Source: Ditylenchus dipsaci (lineage: Eukaryota; Nematoda; Chromadorea; Rhabditida; Anguinidae). Taken from it: a stretch of 64,000 nucleotides of DNA. The stretch covers positions 310,001-374,000 of the forward strand of contig SADC01001009.1 of the NCBI GenBank assembly GCA_004194705.1, given 5' to 3'. The position numbers and the translations under genes were made by a program. Position 1 is the stretch's first letter. Each line of letters starts with the position of its first letter. Shown one piece after another: positions 57,381 to 64,000 of the stretch. The notes below the pieces were generated by a model. The model was given only the letters and a program-made list of their open reading frames with translations, was not told the origin of the DNA and made no database searches.

Positions 57381-58769
57381 ATGACTGTCGATAAGACTAC
57401 GAAAGGTGGTGGATTCAATGAGAAGCCGACAGCTGCTGCAGCAGAGGATAGTACAATTTCTAAGCTTGAGAACAATGACAAGATGTGCAGGAAGCAAGAT
57501 GTCAGGGCAATGATTATCAGCCAGAAGGATAAGAAAGACAGTGCAACTCAGACATTCGGTATGGATACACGTGTTGACGGCATTGCTCTCTCTATCAAGG
57601 AGTAAGTAAAACCTTCGATTCTTATAAGTGGTCCGGTGGGATTTTTAGATCATATAGATTTCCTGGTACTAATAAAAATTGACCAGATAACCCATAAATA
57701 CCTGAGGAAAAGGGGTTTCTTTCAGCAATTATTTTCTTTTTCAGTGCTTTCCCAATGAAAAGTGGCCTTTTCGCTCCGAAGTCAGCTCCTCGTGATCACG
57801 TTTCATTGATTGGTGTATGATTTTCTCTTCACCATTCTCGGATCCACTTTTTCATTATAGCTTCGTGAGATGAAGGCAATTTTCGGATTGGTTGCTGTTA
57901 GTATCCACGGGACATTTGAAATCATCAAACGAATTGCAGTCTCTGCGATATGGATCTTGCTTGAACACCCTCGTTACTTGACAATTTTGTTTGGGATTAC
58001 GCACATGTTGTTCGGTTAGTCTTTTGGTTTCGTCTAGGTGCTCTAACAGCCAAACTTTCAGGGGCTGGATCCGTGCTGGGCTTTTCTTCAACAGATTTGG
58101 GAAAGGTGCGAGCCACTTTCATTTTCAATTTGTAAATTTGTGCTTTTTTCTCAACGAATAACTTTAAGATGGACAAGTCTGAGCTTTCGCGGTCTTTACC
58201 GGCTATGATTCCGTTCTCCGGTGTTTTATTGATACTTGTTGGAGTAATCTGCGGTCTCTATGCTCGGCAGAATTCTACTGCTTCATTCTTTCATAAAGTG
58301 CTCCTATGGTACGGACTGCTAGCTATCGGATTTTCTCTTATTGCCGGTTATTTCCTACTCAATACCTACCAGTAAGTTCTATATTAACTTTTTCGTGTCA
58401 ATTTTGCCTCGATTCTTCAGAAGTCTCACAACGTTTGTTGCCAATAACGCACTGCTGGTGCTTATGTTGCTTTCGTCTATTGTCCGACCAGATAACATGG
58501 ATGAGTTCCGCAGACAACAGCTGATACTGGTTCTACGAACTTGTGGTTTTCTGGCGTTTGGTTTATTGGTCGGGCTGATGAGCTGGTTCTCCGAAAACTA
58601 TCGTTACACGCTCATTGAAGGAATACCAGTAGTCTATGCATGGCTAACTGCTGGGGTGGAATACATGAATGGAACTAAGGTACATAATTCTTTTCGCTCT
58701 CGAAGTTCATGTTCATCGAAATTGTTGTTAAGCATGTTGCACATCTTGCTCTTGTCCCAGTCCCAGTAA
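57381..58769 (+). CDS. Polytopic membrane protein, six exons, unknown family
   Basis: Exons 57381-57601, 57745-57814, 57861-58014, 58062-58105, 58169-58371 and 58421-58769 join in frame into about 345 residues. The start is the first ATG of a Lys/Glu-rich, presumably cytosolic 100-residue N-terminus (..AAAAEDSTISKLENNDKM..). About six hydrophobic segments follow, e.g. WILLEHPRYLTILFGITHML, IPFSGVLLILVGVICGLYA, LLWYGLLAIGFSLIAGYFLL, NALLVLMLLSSIV, LRTCGFLAFGLLVGLMSWF and VVYAWLTAGVEYM. Short introns are 46-63 bp. The end is uncertain: read-through of exon 6 stops at 58769 with AATAAA 24 bp later; alternatively GTACAT at 58680 splices to a 21-bp exon at 58814. No transporter or receptor motif is recognised. 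The F-box gene follows on the same strand. Confidence 0.75.
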
Positions 58770-58856
58770 GACTTTTACATTGAAATTTTGTTTTAATAAA
58801 ATTGACGTTTCAGTTGCCTGACGATGATGCAGAAGTAAGTTGTCCCTTTTTCAATA

Positions 58857-58987
58857 TACATGGTGTCCCAAGATTTTTGTCCTTTTCTGAATCAAGAAAA
58901 AATCGGGCTCATATGCCAGCTGAGTCGACCTGCGTTGACAGAATTCCAAATTTAGAAAAAAGGCCACAAAACTTGAGACACCCTGTA
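58857..58987. mobile_element. Small Tc1/mariner-like MITE in the 3' region of the membrane-protein gene
   Basis: TA-CATGGTGTCCCAAGATTTTT at the left, inverse ..AAACTTGAGACACCCTG-TA at the right; 130 bp. It lies 20 bp beyond a possible splice donor (GTAAGT at 58835). If that intron were retained, the MITE would supply about 50 residues of new C-terminus. Confidence 0.75.
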
Positions 58988-59114
58988 CTGTCACTGATTA
59001 TCTGTCCTCTCATTGACTGACACTTAAACATTATAGATAAATATTTCATATTTCTCTATTCTATTATTTAATTGGTGAACGAGGCCCTATTATTTGTGCT
59101 ACAACATATTTTCA

Positions 59115-59962
59115 ATGGCCAATAAAAATGCAACTAGCCAACTGCCAATAGAAATCTTGGACGAGATGTTTCAATTCGCTGAATTAAAACAGTCTCTCAA
59201 ACTACAAGAGGTTTGCCGTAGCTTCTACTGCATTTCTCAATCACTGCGTCACTTTCGCCGTGTTCTTTCACACAAAGTATGAATTGGAAAGCCAGTAACA
59301 TGTAGCTTGAAAATCGTCAATTTGCAAATTTATATAAATTCCTTTACCCATTTTCGCTAAGCTTAACGCTGAGACCTATTGAGATCATCAGTCTTTTTCT
59401 GCCTGATTTTTTTGTTAAGGTTTTTGATCTCCAATGGCTCGTTTACGTGCTCTCTGCTCGTAATCAGATTGAAAGTTTCCATCTAGCCAAACATCTGAAC
59501 ACGAATTCGAAGTACGTGAAGGAGCCATAACGTTTTCAAGCATCACATGCAGAGTACTTTATATAAATTTTGACTAGAATTGACGATTAAAAATAATATT
59601 TTACTTTTTATGGCAGGTATGGAAATGAGAACAGGTTTTTTTTCAGTTTTCTTGTTTTTCAGGTTCCCGTATATTCGATTTCAAAGAAGAAGGTCTGGAT
59701 AGGTCTACTGTCTTGCATTCTATTGATTTCTGTGTGTGTCCTCATCTATTCTTTAAAACCAAGCAATATTGACACGAAGTTCTTCGACTTAGTGATGGGC
59801 GAGTATAATGGTTTCGATCTTCACAAGAAACAGGAGTTTAAGAAGCACATCTACGATTTTTCTTCGAAGCCAAGCAATATGGACACGAAGTTCTTCGACT
59901 TAGTGGTGGCCAAGTATAATGATTTCGCTCCTCACGAGAAAAGGAGTTCGAGAAGTCAGTGA
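59115..59962 (+). CDS. F-box protein with transmembrane anchor and repeats
   Basis: Exons 59115-59276, 59420-59515 and 59663-59962 (phase 0) give about 185 residues. Residues 9-54 are an F-box: LPIEILDEMFQFAELKQSLK then LQEVCRSFYCIS, so the protein probably contacts SKP1. A 21-residue hydrophobic segment (VWIGLLSCILLISVCVLIYS) near residues 97-117 suggests membrane anchoring, unusual for F-box proteins. Then come two copies of KPSN.DTKFFDLV..KYN.F, about 38 residues apart. Compared with the duplicate at 62456-62617, this copy lacks one base near 59940 and ends RSSRSQ instead of a longer conserved tail. The second donor (GTGAAG at 59516) is weak; GTACGT four bases earlier would break the frame. 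Confidence 0.65.
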
Positions 59963-60220
59963 TGGATTTGATTTATCGCTAGTAAAAGTGGTTAGAGTTC
60001 ATATTGTATTGCATTTTTTTGACAACATGTTGCTTTTATCTAGTAGTTCTTGACAATATGAGTAAAATTATTTACTTGCTACTGATAGTTCTGTGAATTG
60101 TTCTGGATACTACTGTGACATCTTACCCTTAAAAGGTACCGTAATATACTCCCCGCCAATCCCTTTAATAATACACTCTGTCAAATTAATCCCCGATATA
60201 ACGTACACCTGACCTGGTCC
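59821..60220. repeat. Segmental duplication, copy 1 (end of F-box gene plus pogo relic)
   Basis: From CACAAGAAACAGGAGTTTAA through the 3' flank (..GGTTAGAGTTCATATTGTAT..) and into a decayed pogo-like end (..CGTAATATACTCCCCGCC..), this matches 62456-63200. The right pogo end ..AAGTCTGACTG at 60252 is flanked by TA. Confidence 0.85.
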
Positions 60221-60252
60221 CCATGGCGTACGTTATATCAAAGTCTGACTGT

Positions 60253-60974
60253 ACTTTTTTTTGAAAAGTTCTAAAATTAGTATGGATTTTCCTGAGCCTA
60301 GTGCTAGAGCTCAAAGCTTCAGCCTAAGAGCTAAGCCTAAAAATTATTGGAGGGGAGATAGGGTTGAGGTGAGGTCTATATTACAATAGCTGTTTTAAAG
60401 GGGGGGGGGTTCATTACAGTAGCACCGTGTTTTGACATACAAGGAAAATTTCAGGAGTGTCTTTTTCGAAAAGTTCATTCAGATCTTTGTTTTGCAGATT
60501 CGTGTGAAGCACCCGGGAGTACTTTAATAAAATGCTTCCTTTTTTTCGAGATCACTCTAAGAATCGAGGAGACAGAGCCCACCGCAGTTCGCCTTTTAAA
60601 GTATGAATAACAATAAGTATGGTAGGTACAAAAATGTCACATGCAATTTAGGAATTCAAAAAATAAACAAATCAATTGCAGTTCAAATGTAAGTTAAAAA
60701 CCATTATACCCACATCATGGTTTCCGACGAACTTCGGGGCGCTCTGCCTCACTAATTCTGACGGTGATCTTGAAAAAAGGGCAGCAATTTATTGTAGTAC
60801 TCTCGGTAAATAAATATCTCAATGAACTGTTTGAAAAAAGACACTCTTGAAGAGGTATACCACCGATTCCATACAGATACTCACCGGATTCACCGACCGG
60901 ATACAGTTTTTTGTAAATTTGGATAGAATTTGGTCAAATCGATTACAAAACACATACCAAACTCATTTTTTTAG
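60253..60974. other. No gene recognised
   Basis: AT-rich sequence with a G-run at 60402. No exon or element end is supported, apart from short similarity of ATTCGTGTGAAGC.. to nothing I can name. Confidence 0.35.
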
Positions 60975-61199
60975 CTCAACACGATAAAAAAACATTCCCC
61001 AACACAACTTTGTCAACTTGCCTACCAACCCTAATAGTAAAATGGTCTTTTTAGGTTGTTTTACGGACATTTTTTATAACCTCTATCAATCCCCACCCTC
61101 TAATAATCCTCCACCCCTGACTTTGAGGACCTATATCTCAGTCCAGAGCAAATATTTTGCAAATCTGTTTTTGGAACTTATTTACTTGGGGGAGGCGCA

Positions 61200-62115
61200 T
61201 TTTTTTGCACATTTGTAAATCATGTTTAAGCGACTTCTAAGTAATTTTTATATGCTTAAAACGATTAAAAAGTTGTTTTCTGACACTTTTCCACGTAAAA
61301 AATAGATTTTTTGAAAAAAATTCTTTGGCCAAAATAAGACTTATTGCCTTGGGGACCAAGGCAAAACACCTTGTATTAAAGGGCCTGACCTCTTCCTACT
61401 CAGTGGTCCCCCGCCAATTCAAAATTTTCCCTCGATCATTGGACTTCTGTACGGATTTTTCCGCCACGTTTCTAACAAAACTAGGCCTGAAATCAAATTT
61501 TAGGCTTAGTTTTGTTAGAAACCTAGCGGAAAAATCCGTACAGAAGTCCAATGATCAAGGGAAAATTTTTGAATTGGCGGGGGACCACCGAGTAGGAAGA
61601 GGTCAAGCCCTTTAAGGAATTCTACCGCGTTTTGGTCACTGGAGCTGGGCAAAAAGAGTCACTTAATACATTTTTGATCAAGAGTCTTGCGCGGAATTAT
61701 GTCTAAGGTAAGTGCGCGCGCGCATCTCTAACCAACCAAGCCCCTGCGCCCCCTTCGGGGGCGCAGGGGGCTTGGTTGCTTGGCTTTTAGATGCGCACAC
61801 CCACATACCTTAGACACAAATCACTCGAAAGTGACTCTGGATGCATGAAAAAGCATGCATACCAGAGTTTCTTTATGCGGTAGGCCCCAGTCAACAAAAC
61901 TATGTTCAAATTCGATCTTTTTGTGGTATCCAGGTACCCTTTCAGGTTGGATTGCCTTGGGGACCAAGGCAAAAAGTCAAATTTTAGTCAAAAAATTTTT
62001 TTTTCAAAAAAACGATTTTTGTGTGGAAAAGTGTCAGAAAATGACTTTCTTATCGTTTTAAGCACATAAAAGTTACTTAGGAGTCGTTTAAACATGATTT
62101 ACAAATTAGTAAAAA
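61200..62115. mobile_element. R1 repeat, copy C (inverse orientation)
   Basis: Matches copy A with ACTTATTGCCTTGGGGACCA, the CCAAGCCCC..GGGGGCTTGG central hairpin (about 61735-61775) and ATGCATGAAAAAGCATGCAT. Interrupted at 61383-61615. Confidence 0.8.
61383..61615. mobile_element. Palindromic MITE, GAATTGGCGGGG family, copy 2
   Basis: Almost perfect hairpin: GACCTCTTCCTACTC.GTGG, CCGCCAATTCAAAATTTTCC and GTTTCTAACAAAACTAGGCC in the left arm, their inverses in the right arm. It is the best-preserved copy of the family, so probably a recent insertion. Confidence 0.9.
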
Positions 62116-62455
62116 ATGCGCTGGCTTACCCTTTCGTGTGGCTTACCTATAACTGAGATGGCTCCTCTTCCTAACGTGATTTACCAACACCGAAACAAAT
62201 AATTAGTTTTGATAAGAATCCACTCAAGAAAAATTTGGAGGTTCAATTTACCGGAATGTCAATTCAGGTTGGCGAGTCGGGATGGGTGCGAGTTGGTTTT
62301 TACACGAAATCTATCATTTTTAGCCTTTTTCGATTTTAAAAAAGACAAAAAGCGACCGTAAACCAACCTAAAAAGACCATCTTACTATTAGGGTTGGTAG
62401 GCAAATTGACAAAGTTGTGTTGGGGAATGTTTTTTTATCGTGTTAAGCTGAAAAA

Positions 62456-62617
62456 CACAAGAAACAGGAGTTTGAGAAGCACATCTACGATTTTTCTTCG
62501 AAGCCAAGCAATATGGACACGAAGTTCTTCGACTTAGTGATGGGCGAGTATAATGGTTTCGATCCTCACAAGAAACAGGAGTTTAAGAAGTCAGTGATGG
62601 ATTTGATTTATCGCTAG
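62456..62617 (+). pseudogene. Duplicated 3' fragment of the F-box gene
   Basis: An open 53-codon frame starting HKKQEFEKHIYDFSS and containing KPSNMDTKFFDLVMGEYNGF ends in KKSVMDLIYR-stop. It matches the C-terminal repeats at 59821-59985 but keeps the reading frame to a tail the other copy has lost, and its AATAAA (62693) is also intact. No F-box, start codon or clear acceptor precedes it. Either a dead fragment, or an alternative last exon reached by splicing over 2.6 kb. Confidence 0.6.
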
Positions 62618-62886
62618 TTAAAGTGGTTAGAGTTCATATTGTATTGCATTTTTTGACAACATGTTGCTTTTATCGAGTGGTTCTTGACTATAAGAATAAA
62701 ACTACCTACTTGCTACTGATAGTTCTGTGAATGTGTTTTGGACACTACTGTCATATACCCCGATAAAATTCAAATTGTTTTTATTTGCCAGATAAAATTC
62801 GAGTTTTAAATAAAAATCAATACAAAATTGAAAAATGGGCTCCACACTTGCAAATCTAAAGAAATTTTGAACAATATTAATGACTT

Positions 62887-63112
62887 AAAGGGGCATAAGA
62901 GGTGGTGCCCGGGAACTCAAATTTTTTCCTAATCATCGAACTTGTGTACTGATTTTTCAACTTGGTTTCTAACAAAACAATACCTAAATTTAATTCTAGG
63001 CCTTGTATTGTTAGAAACCAAGTTGAAAATTCCGTACAGAAGTTCAATGATTAGAAAAAAAATTGAATTCCCGGGCACCACCTCTTATTAGCGTGGGCAT
63101 GGCCCTTTAAAA
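62887..63112. mobile_element. Palindromic MITE, GAATTGGCGGGG family, copy 3 (variant tips)
   Basis: Arms with AAGAGGTGGTGCCCGGGAA and ..TTCCCGGGCACCACCTCTT, and inner TTTCTAACAAAACAA shared with copies 1 and 2. The tips differ (CCCGGG instead of CCGCC). Confidence 0.85.
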
Positions 63113-63231
63113 GCTACTGTAATATACTCCCTGCCAATCATTTTTCATTTACCTTAAACCATACAGTCGAACTTCTATATAACGTACACCCAAAAGTGCT
63201 ATGAAGTGCAAGAAGATAGCACAGAAAAAGG

Positions 63232-63378
63232 ATGATGGAAGAGCGACTACGTAGTGTGTGCCAGCTTCTTCGATCGGATTCAAAATATAATAAGGGTGAC
63301 TTGAATATAATTGATAAGTTACAGCAGCACTGTCTCATGCTCAGACCACAAAAGATTCTTCGCAGACAAATCTCCTAA
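63232..63378 (+). CDS. 48-residue ORF, possible exon
   Basis: Reads MMEERLRSVCQLLRSDSKYN and ..LQQHCLMLRPQKILRRQIS, a coding-like helical peptide that ends in TAA. No partner exon or domain was found; it could be a small protein, an exon of a gene running off the window, or chance. Confidence 0.25.
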   Translation: MMEERLRSVCQLLRSDSKYNKGDLNIIDKLQQHCLMLRPQKILRRQIS

Positions 63379-64000
63379 AATCATACAATTTAATTTCCAT
63401 AATAGTTAATAACCTGCAACCTGTCTGCGCAGTGTCTGTTTCTTGGCTAAACAGGTTTTTCTGGCAAGAAAAACAGAGATCTAGATAAAGTAAAGGATAT
63501 GTCTCTAAACGATAAGCACAGCGAATTTGTCAAATTCTTACCTTTTCGAAAACAGTTTGAATAAGGATGCGCACATAACAGGGCTCTCAGATTTTTTCTT
63601 GAAAAAAACATTTGGGTGAAAAAGGGCATTTCGACCATTTTCGAAGAAAAAGGGTCATTTTGTCTCATGTTTATTACGATATTGTAATAACGTGAAAAGT
63701 GGGAAGCTAACGCACTAGGCTAGTTCACCTTGGCTATTAGAATTCAGAGATAATACCGTATAAGATAAATCTCTCGTGCAAGTTAGTTAATTAGCATTAG
63801 CACGGCCATAAAATATATTTATTGTTTAAGTGCCACAACCCGTTTTCGCACCTACTTCCTCGATCCCTATTAGTACAGGATTAGGTGACTGATGGATGTT
63901 AGACCCCATGGGCACACCTCGTATTAGCAGTTAGCACCTTGGTGCAGGGGAACGCCCCGAGGATATAATAGTAAGAAATAGTAGTAAGGAGGATTCTAAA
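63379..64000. other. No gene recognised; possible LTR-like tail
   Basis: The last 250 bp have higher GC and include a TATA-like TAAAATATATTTATT (63807) followed by ..GTGCCACAACCCG.. and an unstructured region. It could be the start of an LTR or a promoter that continues outside the window; nothing decisive is seen. Confidence 0.2.

Larger units (their letters stand above)
60975..62447. mobile_element. Foldback with AGCTCAACACGATAAAAAAA arms, hosting R1 copy C
   Basis: About 95 bp at 60975-61065 (..CATTCCCCAACACAACTTTG.., ..CTACCAACCCTAATAGTAAA..) return inverted at 62355-62447. Inside is repeat R1 in inverse orientation (61200-62115), itself split by a palindromic MITE. Three levels of nesting. 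The right edge abuts the duplicated F-box gene fragment. Confidence 0.8.
62456..63200. repeat. Segmental duplication, copy 2 (interrupted by a MITE)
   Basis: Matches 59821-60220. The match breaks at about 62760 and resumes near 63108 (..CTTTAAAAGCTACTGTAATA..); the inserted piece contains the palindromic MITE at 62887-63112. It ends in a relic pogo end, ACAGTCGAACTTCTATATAA. Confidence 0.8.

Noticed and set aside
1..64000. CRISPR arrays or bacterial operons
   Set aside because: The tandem repeats have no regular unique spacers and no cas-like genes; introns show the DNA is eukaryotic.

Overview
This window is animal nuclear DNA: AT-rich, without operon-like ORF packing, with multi-exon genes and very many DNA transposons. 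Introns fall into two classes: many tiny ones (about 30-65 bp, GT...AG, usually ending TTTCAG, TTTTAG or similar) and a few long ones filled with repeats. Tiny introns, TTTCAG acceptors and short F-box genes suggest a nematode or a close relative. That is an inference; no rRNA, convincing tRNA or marker gene settles it.

Genes, left to right. (1) A small six-exon C2H2 zinc-finger gene occurs twice, in the two arms of a 3.8-kb inverted duplication (10.9-14.7 kb and 16.8-20.7 kb). The right copy is intact. The left copy has one extra C just before the zinc finger and is truncated. (2) A four-exon F-box-like gene lies on the minus strand (23.3-24.9 kb). (3) A large, roughly 1,050-residue all-helical HEAT/ARM-like gene lies on the minus strand (27.9-41.0 kb); its long introns are packed with MITEs. 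(4) A six-exon polytopic membrane protein (57.4-58.8 kb) is followed about 350 bp later, same strand, by (5) an F-box gene with a transmembrane anchor and repeats (59.1-60.0 kb). The 3' end of gene 5 is duplicated at 62.5 kb.

Everything else is mostly mobile DNA: a Tc1-like element at the left edge inserted into a hAT element; at least nine pogo-like elements or relics with CTCGATTTAA-type ends; a BEL/Pao integrase relic at 20.7-21.4 kb; several palindromic MITE families; and a striking set of elements with 8-bp (one 9-bp) target duplications whose ends are arrays of short tandem repeats, a different sequence in each family. Several are nested three deep, as at 51.3-54.0 kb.

No metabolic pathway is shared by the genes. 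Genes 2 and 5 point to SKP1-type ubiquitin ligase adaptors. The most unusual aspects are the hAT-like elements with minisatellite termini, the inverted gene duplication with one broken copy, and the unidentified HEAT-like and membrane proteins.
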